This document shows, in pieces, positions 1 to 7,514 of a stretch of 13,892 nucleotides of DNA (position 1 is its first letter; each line of letters opens with the position of its first letter). The notes under the pieces were generated by a model. That model saw only the letters and a list, made by a program, of their open reading frames with translations. It was not told where the DNA came from and searched no databases. The stretch is from Candidatus Dadabacteria bacterium UBA2774. Lineage in GTDB: Bacteria > Desulfobacterota_D > UBA1144 > Nemesobacterales > UBA2774. The DNA lies in NCBI GenBank assembly GCA_002352485.1, contig DEIM01000178.1:1-13892 (forward strand), given 5' to 3'. Position numbers and translations under genes: made by a program.

Positions 1-135
1 TAGATATGCCCATACTCTTCTATATCCCCAGAAGGGATGTTTTGCTTTTATATCTTTTATTCTTTCAAGTACGTATTCATTACGGAGTGTTACAGAGTCA
101 GAGGGCTTTCTCGTATGAACTCGTCCTCCGTTTTT
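1..135 (-). CDS. IS3-family transposase OrfB, N-terminal fragment (runs off the left edge)
   Basis: This is the DDE transposase half of an IS3 element, normally made only as an OrfAB fusion by -1 frameshifting. The minus-strand frame one base back from orfA opens just after a TAA at 138-136 and stays open to position 1. It reads ...LERIKDIKAKHPFWGYRRVW..., the HTH_21 motif (HPFWGYRR) seen at the start of IS3 OrfB proteins. There is no convincing own start, which fits production by frameshifting from orfA. The catalytic DDE core is outside the window. Confidence 0.75.
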
Positions 136-386
136 TTAAATTCAACGGTAAGCGAGCCGATTATTTGCTTCAGTTCCTGATTCTTCTTACGTAGGCGGTT
201 TACTTCTCCACCGTCTTTTTTAGATTCAAACGCTTTGTGAGCTTCAGATAAGAACTTATCACGCCAGGTGTAGTACTGGTTCTGATGTATTCCGTACTCG
301 TTGCATATCTCTGAAACTGGTCTACAAGAAAGACCTTCAAGTACTATCTTAGTCTTTGTTTTAGAATCCCATCTCCTTCGTTTCAT
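90..386 (-). CDS. IS3-family transposase OrfA (HTH_Tnp_1)
   Basis: OrfA is the DNA-binding part of the IS3 transposase and recognises the element's ends. The 98-residue protein opens with a basic MKRRRWDSKTKTKIVLEGL segment and a helix-turn-helix (EICNEYGIHQNQYYTWRDKF, residues about 26-45). A heptad-like coiled coil follows (residues about 63-90), typical of OrfA dimerisation. Length is normal for the family. The ATG at 386-384 is preceded by a strong AAGGAG about 9 bases upstream. orfB overlaps its 3' end in the -1 frame. The frame is intact with no internal stop, so this IS part does not look decayed. Confidence 0.85.
   Translation of the reverse strand: MKRRRWDSKTKTKIVLEGLSCRPVSEICNEYGIHQNQYYTWRDKFLSEAHKAFESKKDGGEVNRLRKKNQELKQIIGSLTVEFKKTEDEFIRESPLTL
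131..137 (-). promoter_or_regulatory. Probable -1 programmed frameshift site (A7 run)
   Basis: Seven consecutive A residues on the minus strand (T7 on the plus strand) lie where orfA and orfB overlap. orfA reads TTT AAA AAA ACG through it. A one-base backward slip on the lysine codon enters the open orfB frame immediately, because that frame's only nearby stop lies just before the run. This matches how IS3 elements make OrfAB. Slippage itself is inferred. Confidence 0.55.
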
Positions 387-411
387 TGCTCCCTCTCCTT
401 ATACCTTTTTC

Positions 412-463
412 AAAGTATTTTACTAGCTTAGTTCTACTAGGTTCTTAATGGGGAGCAGTATAG
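412..463 (-). repeat. IS-end repeat, copy A (attached to the IS)
   Basis: This 52-bp segment matches 12708-12759 in the same orientation at 48 of 52 positions by eye. A weaker match with a two-base gap extends inward to about 397/12695. Here it lies between the orfA leader and the interrupted barrel gene, so it is best read as the terminal end of the insertion sequence. It contains CTCCCCATTAAGAACC on the minus strand. It also supplies the last 12 codons and the TAG stop (425-423) of the truncated barrel gene. Confidence 0.75.
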
Positions 464-1181
464 TATTAGAAACCAACACATCTTTTTTAACAGTAAACAC
501 ACCGCCTAAAACCACTACTGTATCTAAGTCTTTCCAGAGTCCGTCCTCAATGTCGAATCCGCCGAAAGTAACGTTTGCTCCCATAAGGTTAAAATCGAAT
601 GTGTCGTTAGCATAACCTGCAGAGCCCCCGTCAAACCTCCTGCCTACAAGGGTCCAGTCCCAGTTACCAATAAGCCTTTCGGAGAGTCTCTTTTTTATGA
701 TCCAATTAAGCTTAGGAGAGTCTTTATACAGCACTTGACTGCCGTCTTTAAAACCTATCCGCCCACCTTTTAAATAAAAACCGTCAAGGTTCTTCAAATG
801 AAGATATGCCTCGACGAACTGAAAATTGCCCGGCCCAGTTTTCTGATCACTCGCGTTAAAATAAAGAACACCTGGACCAAAAGCGCCGTTTTCGGGAAGA
901 TTGAAGGCTTTTACCCCTTGGCCCATTACATGAAAGGCCACTTTATCCCATTCCAAGTCTAAGTACGCCCTGGCTCTGATAAGAAAGAAATCATAGGTTC
1001 GGTCTGTATCGGAATCTGCTTTCTGAAAAGTGTTCCAGAGCTCGTTTCTAAAATTTAAAATTACTCCCCCGCTCGCGTGCTTACTAATGTTTTCTGAAAG
1101 ACTTTGAGCTGAACAGGTATTTTCATGGAACATACTTATGACAATAACAATTATAAATATTAAGAATATTGATCGTATCAT
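423..1181 (-). CDS. Alginate-export-type outer-membrane beta-barrel protein, truncated by the IS
   Basis: The N-terminus is a signal peptide: MIR, a hydrophobic run IFLIFIIVIVISM, then a likely cleavage after CSA about residue 25. What follows has alternating amphipathic strands with aromatic ends, such as RTYDFFLIRARAYLDLEW, FVEAYLHLKN and GRRFDGGSAG, like Alginate_exp (PF13372) barrels. Those are usually about 400-500 residues; this one stops at 252. Native sequence ends near residue 240; the rest (ILLPIKNLVELS) is encoded by the IS end. The missing C-terminal strands mean it probably cannot form a full barrel. It follows narK on the same strand, so an outer-membrane nitrate/nitrite channel is an attractive but unproven role. 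GGGAGG lies 8 bases before the ATG. Confidence 0.7.
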   Translation of the reverse strand: MIRSIFLIFIIVIVISMFHENTCSAQSLSENISKHASGGVILNFRNELWNTFQKADSDTDRTYDFFLIRARAYLDLEWDKVAFHVMGQGVKAFNLPENGAFGPGVLYFNASDQKTGPGNFQFVEAYLHLKNLDGFYLKGGRIGFKDGSQVLYKDSPKLNWIIKKRLSERLIGNWDWTLVGRRFDGGSAGYANDTFDFNLMGANVTFGGFDIEDGLWKDLDTVVVLGGVFTVKKDVLVSNTILLPIKNLVELS

Positions 1182-1236
1182 GATAAAATCCTCCCAACTT
1201 GGCGGTTACTTTCTAAATAGTCCGTTCTTATTCCAA

Positions 1237-1278
1237 ATTGAGGGGACAGCACCAGATAACCAAAGCTATCCCCTCAAT
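1237..1278 (-). terminator. Hairpin between narK and the barrel gene
   Basis: ATTGAGGGGA at 1237-1246 is perfectly complementary to TCCCCTCAAT at 1269-1278. Three more pairs form after one mismatch, leaving a 14-base loop. It begins about 35 bases after the narK stop. On the minus strand only a short U stretch (UUUGG) follows, so it may be a weak terminator or an RNA-stabilising or processing stem that lowers barrel expression relative to narK. Confidence 0.4.
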
Positions 1279-1312
1279 CAAAGGAGGTTTGAGTCTATCT
1301 CGAGAGTTTTAG

Positions 1313-2650
1313 TTAAGACCCGACTACTGCTGTTTTTTGTGACTGGGCTTCCTGGAAGGCTTTGTCTTCCTGAGCCAGAACTTCGGGTGAGAATCTGACG
1401 AAAGCGGCGAATGAGGACGCTATAAGCACAAATATTCCCAGATATAGTAGACTTGTTTGGGTAGTCAAACTTTCTGAGCGGAAAAGGAATCCGGCTGCCA
1501 CCGCTCCGGCGTTCCCTCCCGCGCCCACAATGCCCGCTACAGACCCGAGAGCTTTCTTATTGATGAAGGGTACCACGCCGTAGGTGGCGCCTTCGGACAT
1601 CTGTACAAAAAGGCTGAAAACGATCATGCTACCGATGGCCAGTATCAGGACAGACATCTGAGAGAAAACAATGAGGGCGATTGACTCGAGAACTAAAACA
1701 GCAAATAGAAACCTAACACGCCCTTTAAGCCCGCTGTTTTTTGCGAACCTGTCCGAGAACATTCCTCCCAGTGTCCTGGCGACTATATTCATAAGCCCGA
1801 AAAGGCTTGCTATCAGTCCCGCGGTTCCGAGGCTAAGCTCAAATCTGTCAAAGAAATATAGCGCCGCAATATTGTTAATCGTAAGCTCCACACCAAAGCA
1901 CGCGGCGTATATCACGAATAGCGCCCATACCCTGGGGTCTTTTGCAGCAAGCATAAAGGAGCCCGCCTCTTTGTCTGTCGTGGGCGGAAGCTCTCCTCTC
2001 TCTCTCAACTCCTTGAAATTGCCGTCAGGAGCATCTTGAGTTAAAAAGTAATACGCAATACCAGTAAAGAACAAGATGACGCCCGGAATAACCATGGCCA
2101 GTCTCCAGCCTAAAAACTCGCTTGCTCCGAAAGTCAGAATCAGAGCGAATATCAAAGGCATTACCATCTGAGTCACGCCGCCTCCCAAGTTGCCCCAGCC
2201 CGCTGTCGTAGCGTTGGCTGTGCCCACTACGTTGGGCGCGAACATTACAGACGTGTGATACTGTGTAATTACAAACGAAGCTCCTATAGCTCCAATCGCA
2301 AGACGGAATAGAAGAAATGTTTCATAGCTATTTGCCAGACCGATAGACATAACAGGTATAGACCCGAGCATAAGAAGCCACGTATATGTCAATCTGGGCC
2401 CGATCCTATCGCAGAGTCTTCCGATAATCATGCGAAATAGAATAGTTATTGCAACAGACGCTATAATTGTATTTCCGATCTCGGTTTTTGTAAGCCCGAG
2501 GTCATCCCTTACAACGGCCATAAGTGGAGCTATACCGAACCATCCGAAAAAACACAGAAAGAACGCAAACCAGCTCATATGGAATGCCCGCATAGGCGGA
2601 GTACTCAAGCTGAACAGTTTTATCCGGGTTGCTTTATTTCTAATCTCCAT
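1313..2650 (-). CDS. narK: NarK/NNP-family nitrate/nitrite transporter (MFS)
   Basis: An inner-membrane carrier for nitrate uptake and/or nitrite exchange. With the start used here it has 445 residues and about 12 hydrophobic segments. It carries both glycine-rich nitrate signatures of the NNP family: AGWGNLGGG (about residues 150-158) and AGIVGAGGNAGAVAAG (about 372-387). Conserved arginines that bind the anion are visible in FRMIIGRLCDRIGPR and in ARTLGGMFSDRF. A longer frame begins at 2713, but its first codons lie inside the sigma-54 promoter. The ATG at 2650 has GGGAGG 8 bases upstream, the same arrangement as the barrel gene, so 2650 is preferred. It is intact, and its own promoter sets it apart from the reductase operon. 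Import versus nitrite export cannot be decided from sequence. Confidence 0.9.
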   Translation of the reverse strand: MEIRNKATRIKLFSLSTPPMRAFHMSWFAFFLCFFGWFGIAPLMAVVRDDLGLTKTEIGNTIIASVAITILFRMIIGRLCDRIGPRLTYTWLLMLGSIPVMSIGLANSYETFLLFRLAIGAIGASFVITQYHTSVMFAPNVVGTANATTAGWGNLGGGVTQMVMPLIFALILTFGASEFLGWRLAMVIPGVILFFTGIAYYFLTQDAPDGNFKELRERGELPPTTDKEAGSFMLAAKDPRVWALFVIYAACFGVELTINNIAALYFFDRFELSLGTAGLIASLFGLMNIVARTLGGMFSDRFAKNSGLKGRVRFLFAVLVLESIALIVFSQMSVLILAIGSMIVFSLFVQMSEGATYGVVPFINKKALGSVAGIVGAGGNAGAVAAGFLFRSESLTTQTSLLYLGIFVLIASSFAAFVRFSPEVLAQEDKAFQEAQSQKTAVVGS

Positions 2651-2695
2651 TTCAATATCCTCCCAGTAAGTGTATTTATTGTTTTTAATGGATAA

Positions 2696-2712
2696 TGGCA
2701 ACTGCCGTGCCA
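2696..2712 (-). promoter_or_regulatory. Sigma-54 (-24/-12) promoter of narK
   Basis: The minus strand reads TGGCACGGCAGTTGCCA. This matches the RpoN consensus TGGCACG-N4-TTGC, with the invariant GG and GC exactly 10 bases apart (2711-2710 and 2699-2698). Transcription would start near 2686, giving a leader of about 36 bases before the ATG at 2650. This argues for activator-dependent, nitrogen- or nitrate-responsive expression. Confidence 0.8.
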
Positions 2713-2784
2713 AATAAGAGGATACTAATAGCAGGTGCTAACCGCCCTAAATAAAAGAATAATTTTGTTTAGAAGGTAGCAAGT

Positions 2785-2862
2785 ATGAAAGGAGGAGGCT
2801 ATATGCTTACAATTTTGTTAGTGTGTTTACAAAGTTGTAAACATTGTCACCAGGATTGTTGA
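2785..2862 (+). CDS. Possible cysteine-rich micro-ORF, divergent from narK
   Basis: A plus-strand frame of 25 codons starts at ATG 2785, or 19 codons from ATG 2803. The second start has an almost ideal GGAGGAGG 4-5 bases upstream. The predicted peptide is hydrophobic then cysteine-rich: LTILLVCLQSCKHCHQDC, with four cysteines in its last 12 residues. I do not recognise it. It overlaps the narK upstream palindrome, so its codons may simply reflect regulatory DNA. It could also be a leader peptide or a remnant. No clear plus-strand promoter is visible. Confidence 0.25.
   Translation: MKGGGYMLTILLVCLQSCKHCHQDC
2824..2843. promoter_or_regulatory. Near-perfect palindrome upstream of narK, candidate activator site
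   Basis: TGTTTACAA and TTGTAAACA (9-bp arms) flank a central AG. The centre is about 148 bp upstream of the predicted sigma-54 transcription start, a normal distance for an enhancer bound by a sigma-54 activator. The outer TGT-N14-ACA spacing is shared with the inverted repeat at 11876-11907. The cognate regulator is not in the window. Confidence 0.5.
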
Positions 2863-2884
2863 AATTTAGCCCAAGCAGAACCTT

Positions 2885-2947
2885 TTAGGAATGGTCGGTC
2901 CCTATGTCTCCGAGTGCCCCCGATAGCTCGTTCCGGTCTATACTCAT
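2885..2947 (-). pseudogene. N-terminal remnant resembling a MOT1-type molybdate/sulfate permease
   Basis: A 20-codon minus-strand frame begins with ATG at 2947 and contains NELSGALGDIGTD. From memory this resembles the opening signature (ELxGAxGDxGT, often GDIGTDLPL) of the MFS_MOT1 family (PF16983), which transports molybdate or sulfate. It then reads HS and a TAA, and no transporter sequence follows in any continuation I checked. There is no good ribosome binding site. It sits directly after the broken moaA, where a molybdate permease would make sense. The match is short, so a chance resemblance is possible. Confidence 0.4.
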
Positions 2948-3015
2948 TTTCGATTGTAGAGTTCTGAGTAATGTGCTGTACATATTTCAAGCCCCATGAT
3001 TCTGTGCTTAGAGCG

Positions 3016-4004
3016 CTACCCACCTATCTGCGACATGGGTCTCAAAGGACGAATAATACTGGGTTTGTTGATCAGGTGCCCCCGCTCTTTATTTGAGACA
3101 GCTTCAAATATATGACCCTTGATTTCCTCATCCCGGGCGCCTAGTCTCATAAGCTTTCTCAAATCAGTCTCAGCAACTTAAAAGAGACAGGTTCTGAGCT
3201 TGCCGTCCGAAGTAATCCTTACGTGGTTACAGTGCTCACAGAACGGGTGGCTTACCGAATTGATAAAACCAATCTCCCCGCATCCGTCTTCAAACAGATA
3301 GATATCCACCGGCTGGCTGCCTCTGCCTGTTTTGGGTGCTAGCCTTACTCCAAGTCTGTGCTCTATAGTGTTTAATATTTCTTCTGAAGTAACGACCTTT
3401 TGGATATTCCACTTATCGTCTGAACCGATAGGCATAAATTCTATAAACCGGATTATAAAATTGCTTTTGCGTGCGAGTTCTGCAAAATCGAGAATTTCGT
3501 TATCGTTAAACCCTCTTATTAAAACCACGTTAATCTTAATCGGATTAAATCCCAGAGTTGTGGCTTTGGCAATCCCGTCTCTAACCTTTTCGTAGTAGTT
3601 TCTTCTTGTGATCGCCGCAAAGCTCTCGGCATTAAGGGAGTCCACCATACTCACGTTTATTCGATTCAACCCGGCCTCGTAAAGCTCATCAGCCTGCTCG
3701 GTGAGATAATAGCCGTTTGTCGTTAAAGACATGTCGGTTATTTACTCAATCTCAGAGAGCATTGCAACCAATACTTCAAGCTCTTTTCTCACCATAGGCT
3801 CTCCTCCGGTGAGACGCACATTGCTTACCCCAAGCTCGGAGAATATTTTGTGAGCCTGTAAATTTCCTCGAAGCTTAGTATCTTGTCTTTATCGAGCCAC
3901 CCCATACCCCGGGCAGGCATGCAGTATGTACACCTGAAGTTACACCTGTCTGTAACAGATATTCTGAGATTCTTGATAACCCTTCCGAACGAATCCTTAA
4001 GCAA
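3016..4004 (-). pseudogene. moaA: moaA, GTP 3',8-cyclase (molybdenum cofactor), disrupted by three lesions
   Basis: MoaA is a radical-SAM enzyme that starts molybdopterin synthesis. Pieced together, the frame covers about 329 codons, the usual length. It has the SAM cluster CNFRCTYC, then TGGEP, the second cluster CEHC...C before LRTCLF, and the canonical C-terminal GG of MSQIGG. Three lesions break it. One base is missing in an A run at 3849-3846, so the frame closes at ...SPSLG. An in-frame TAA at 3744-3742 stands just before ITDMSLTTNG. A TAA at 3180-3178 stands between LRTCLF and VAETDLRK. The likely start is TTG at 4004, with AAGGAG overlapping the nasA stop (4018-4016), showing it was co-translated with nasA. 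Assembly error could explain the homopolymer lesion, less easily the two TAAs. Confidence 0.85.
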
Positions 4005-4015
4005 TGCAACTCTCC

Positions 4016-7000
4016 TTAATGAGTCTTGTTTGCACAAAGCAGCTCTTTTACGTCCTCCTGGCATGTACCGCATGTCACTGCAACTTTCAGCCTCTCCTTA
4101 AGATCATCCATGCTCCCCGCCCCGTTTCTTACGGCGGCTAGTATTTCGTCCTCAGTCACTGCCATGCAAGAGCAAACCACCCTGCCTATGGGTAGCATTT
4201 CTTTAAAATGCCCCGACAATAAAGTGTCTCTATACTTGGATATGTCGGACTCGCTCCGCGCGAGTTTTAACACTTCTTCAGCACCTGTCAGGTCTCCCAT
4301 GTACAGACCCCCTACTATCGTGTTATCACGTATTACTATCTTTTTATAAATCGACTTGGCTTTATCTATATAGCTCAGAACATTTACCCTTTCGTCGTCA
4401 GCGTTGTACTGACCGAATGAGACTATTTGAATCCCGAGTATGCTGAACCTGTTCGCATCTATTGATTCCATATACCTAGCTGTTGGATCGCCGTTTAGGT
4501 GATTTACTAATACGTCTACCTGGCTTGAAAGAAGCTGGGGGTCATTGGTCATTATTCCCTTTACTTCGACGTTAGGGCCAACTGCGTATATATCCGGAAG
4601 GTTTGTCTCAAGGTGCTCGCCCGCGACTATTCCCTTATTGACCAAAAGCCCGGTTTTTAAGGGCAAATCCAGATTGGGCCGCTTTATGGATTCAATAAAG
4701 ATCAGGTCGGCTTCTATTTGTCTCCCTCGGCCCAGCATAACTTTCTTCACATCACCCGCGCAAGCAATCTCCTCAATTTCAGCACCCAGGATTATATCAA
4801 TCCCTTTCTTTCGAAGCTTGTGAAAAAGCAGCTGCGAGCCCATGGAATCGAGATATTTATCAAGAAGTATATTGTCGTGGTTTAATAGATAGACCTGCTC
4901 AGCGCCGCGTGATTTCAGCAATTCAGCAGTCTCAATTGAATAAGGATTAGAACCGATCACAACCGCCCTTCCCAGGATGTGCTCCTTGGCAATCATTCTC
5001 TTACTGTCTTCTAAAATGTCTATTACCCTGATACCTTCAACGGAAAGACCCTTAACCGGCGGCGGATAAGTTCTTTTCCTGGGAGAGAAAACCAGCTTGT
5101 CGTAGGGTGCTAAGGTATTATCTTCAAACTCAACTCGCTTATTAACCAGGTCAACATTCTTTGGTTTCCGTTTTTCTAACTTAACGCTGCCGTTTGAAAC
5201 ATTTTTCGAGGCGCTGACCAATGTTATATCGGAATTGGGATTAAGGTCTGCAAGTTTATGAGCGAATTCATCCGTTAAGGTACCATCCCCCAATACCACA
5301 ATCTTGATATCATCATCGAAAAGTTTTTTGCTTACCCTGACAGCGCAGGCCTTATATTCTGGCTGCTGGGAGTAAGGGTCTATCACCTCTATGGTAAGTA
5401 GGTTAGCCCTTCCGCTACCTGCGAGCAGCCTGCCCCAATGAAAAGGTAGGAAAACTGTTCCTTTCCTGATTTTATCTGTTGTTTTGCACTTGACCGTGGC
5501 TTTCCCCCTTCGGGATTCCACAAGTGTGAGCTCTCCGTCCTTTAGTCCGTAGATTTGTGCATCTTCGGGACTTATCTCAAGTACCGGTTCGGGCTCTGTC
5601 ATCATGAGGCTTTCCACTTTGCCTGTCTTGGTCATCGTATGCCACTGATCCCGCACTCGCCCTGTAGTAAATACAAGCGGGTAATTGGAGTCTGTAGTTT
5701 CCTCGGGAGGGTTGTAGTTTACTGAAATTATCTTGGCTTTTTTGGTATCGGTATGGAATATCCCGTCCGCGTATAACCGGGGAGTTCCCGGATGAGTCGA
5801 ATCGGGACACGGCCACTGAAGTGGCCCGCCCTGTTTAAGCCTTTCATAGGTTACACCTAAGATATCAACGTCCTGACCAGCGGTAAGCTTTTTATACTCC
5901 TCGAAAATGTCTTGGGCTTTCTCGTAATTGAATTGTTCATTGAAACCCATTTTATGAGCAAACTTTGTGAAAATTTGCCAATCGGGCAGAGCCTCGCCCG
6001 GAGGATCAATGGCTTTCGAGATATAGGAGATATTGCGCTCCTGATTTGTCATCGTACCTTCTTTTTCGCTAAAGCCCGCGGCGGGCAGTAGAACATCCGC
6101 AAATATAGAGGTGTCTGTAGGGTGAAAAATGTCTTGAACCACTACAAGCTCAGCCTTACTCAGCGCGTTCTCGACCTTGGAGCCGTTTGGGAGTGAAACG
6201 ACCGGGTTTGTGCATATTATCCATACGGCTTTAATTGAGCCCTTTTCCAATCCATCATAAATCTCAACTGCCGTCATGCCCTTTTTGTCCGAAAGCGCGT
6301 CTGTTCCCCAAATCCCGGCTACCTTTTGCCGGTGCTCTTCGTCCGCCATGTAGCGGTGTCCGGGGAGGATATTGGCAAGCCCCCCGGTCTCACGCCCTCC
6401 CATAGCATTTGCCTGCCCGGTGAGTGAAAAGGGGCCCGCCCCGGGCTTTCCTATGTTGCCTGTTACAATCGACAGGTTGATCAGTGCATTGTTTTTGTCA
6501 GTTCCCGAACTGCTCTGATTCAGCCCCATAGCCCAAAAAGTCATAGCCGCCTGCGCCCTGCCGAAAGCAAAAGCTGCCTCGGTGATTAATTCTGCCGGAA
6601 CACCGCACTTCCGGGCGACTTTCTCTGGGGCGTATTCCCTAAGTGTTTCTTTAAGGCTTTCGAATCCCTGAGTATATGAGTTGATATAATCTTGGTCTAT
6701 CAGGTTATTTTCTGTCAGCACATAGATCATAGAATTGAGAAGCGCAACGTCGGTGCCCGGCTCTACCGGAAGGAATGTATCGGCTATCCCGGCTGTCGGG
6801 GTTCTTCTCGGGTCTGCTACTATAATTTTTAATCCGTCTCCCCGCTTCTCCTTTTCCTCAGCAAGCTGCATAAATATGACCGGGTGGCAGTAGGCCATGT
6901 TGGAGCCTATTATGAATACGCAGTCCGTAGATTTTAAGTCTTCGTAAGAGCAGGGCGGCGCGTCAACACCAAACGCTCTTCTGTAACCCATCACGGCTGA

Positions 7001-7444
7001 AGACATGCAGAGGCGGGAATTAGAGTCGAGGTTGTTAACCTTCAGGAATCCCTTGGAGAGCTTATTCACCACATAGTAATCCTCAGTCAAGAGCTGCCCT
7101 GATACATAGAAGGCTATAGACTCCGGACCGTAATCATCGATAAGAGACCTGAATTTAGAGCTAATCCTGTCGAGCGCGTTGTCCCAGGTTGTGGAGGTAA
7201 AGGGGGAGAGTTTAGAGTCTCTTATGAGCGGGTGCGTCAGGCGATCTTTATTATGGATCGTATGGTGAAGGTTGCGCCCTTTTGTGCATAGCCTCCCTTT
7301 ATTGGAAGGATGATCAGGGTCACCCCTAACGCCCCGGACTTTTCCGGCCCCTGTTTCGAGGATTACGCCGCAGCCCACGCCGCAATAGGGGCATACTGTT
7401 TTATATTCACTGGAATGTTCAAAATTCAACAGCTTCTCCCCCAA
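4016..7444 (-). CDS. nasA: Assimilatory nitrate reductase catalytic subunit with a degenerate reductase-like domain
   Basis: A cytoplasmic molybdenum enzyme reducing nitrate to nitrite. The N-terminal [4Fe-4S] ligands are C18, C21, C25 and C53. The molybdopterin domain follows, with the probable Mo ligand C146 in SRLCMSSAV. The cofactor-binding C-terminal part includes TTGRVRDQWHTMTKTG. Residues about 707-1086 add a NirB-like FAD/NAD(P) reductase fold whose motifs are all lost: GDGTLT (719-724), GSNPYS (831-836) and AVGPN (954-958). A BFD-type [2Fe-2S] domain ends the protein (C1091, C1093, C1125, C1128). At 1142 residues it is much longer than plain NasA. Electrons probably come from the stand-alone reductase just upstream. 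The start codon is TTG at 7444 without a clear Shine-Dalgarno. A second TTG at 7429 has GGGGGAG 6 bases upstream and may be the true start. Confidence 0.9.
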   Translation of the reverse strand: MGEKLLNFEHSSEYKTVCPYCGVGCGVILETGAGKVRGVRGDPDHPSNKGRLCTKGRNLHHTIHNKDRLTHPLIRDSKLSPFTSTTWDNALDRISSKFRSLIDDYGPESIAFYVSGQLLTEDYYVVNKLSKGFLKVNNLDSNSRLCMSSAVMGYRRAFGVDAPPCSYEDLKSTDCVFIIGSNMAYCHPVIFMQLAEEKEKRGDGLKIIVADPRRTPTAGIADTFLPVEPGTDVALLNSMIYVLTENNLIDQDYINSYTQGFESLKETLREYAPEKVARKCGVPAELITEAAFAFGRAQAAMTFWAMGLNQSSSGTDKNNALINLSIVTGNIGKPGAGPFSLTGQANAMGGRETGGLANILPGHRYMADEEHRQKVAGIWGTDALSDKKGMTAVEIYDGLEKGSIKAVWIICTNPVVSLPNGSKVENALSKAELVVVQDIFHPTDTSIFADVLLPAAGFSEKEGTMTNQERNISYISKAIDPPGEALPDWQIFTKFAHKMGFNEQFNYEKAQDIFEEYKKLTAGQDVDILGVTYERLKQGGPLQWPCPDSTHPGTPRLYADGIFHTDTKKAKIISVNYNPPEETTDSNYPLVFTTGRVRDQWHTMTKTGKVESLMMTEPEPVLEISPEDAQIYGLKDGELTLVESRRGKATVKCKTTDKIRKGTVFLPFHWGRLLAGSGRANLLTIEVIDPYSQQPEYKACAVRVSKKLFDDDIKIVVLGDGTLTDEFAHKLADLNPNSDITLVSASKNVSNGSVKLEKRKPKNVDLVNKRVEFEDNTLAPYDKLVFSPRKRTYPPPVKGLSVEGIRVIDILEDSKRMIAKEHILGRAVVIGSNPYSIETAELLKSRGAEQVYLLNHDNILLDKYLDSMGSQLLFHKLRKKGIDIILGAEIEEIACAGDVKKVMLGRGRQIEADLIFIESIKRPNLDLPLKTGLLVNKGIVAGEHLETNLPDIYAVGPNVEVKGIMTNDPQLLSSQVDVLVNHLNGDPTARYMESIDANRFSILGIQIVSFGQYNADDERVNVLSYIDKAKSIYKKIVIRDNTIVGGLYMGDLTGAEEVLKLARSESDISKYRDTLLSGHFKEMLPIGRVVCSCMAVTEDEILAAVRNGAGSMDDLKERLKVAVTCGTCQEDVKELLCANKTH

Positions 7445-7514
7445 TATTTTATAAAAGAATCATGATTTCAGGTGGTTAATCCCAATGTTAGTACGGATAT
7501 CGGGCTATTTCCCA

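Larger units (their letters stand above)
1..463 (-). mobile_element. IS3-family insertion sequence, left part only
   Basis: A minus-strand IS3-type element enters from the left edge. It has the normal order for the family: a terminal end (about 412-463), a short leader with a good Shine-Dalgarno, orfA, then orfB in the -1 frame, which continues beyond position 1. The outer boundary is inferred from a diverged second copy of the same end at 12708-12759: similarity stops at 463/12759. The element is inserted inside a beta-barrel gene and supplies that gene's last codons and stop. The right end and any target duplication are outside the window, so whether it is complete is unknown. Confidence 0.8.

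Noticed and set aside
2651..2713. Longer N-terminus for NarK (from 2713)
   Set aside because: The extra codons overlap the sigma-54 promoter and leader; ATG 2650 has a strong ribosome binding site and a normal NarK start.
5577..5816. 79-codon frame inside nasA
   Set aside because: Shadow frame wholly inside a strongly supported gene.
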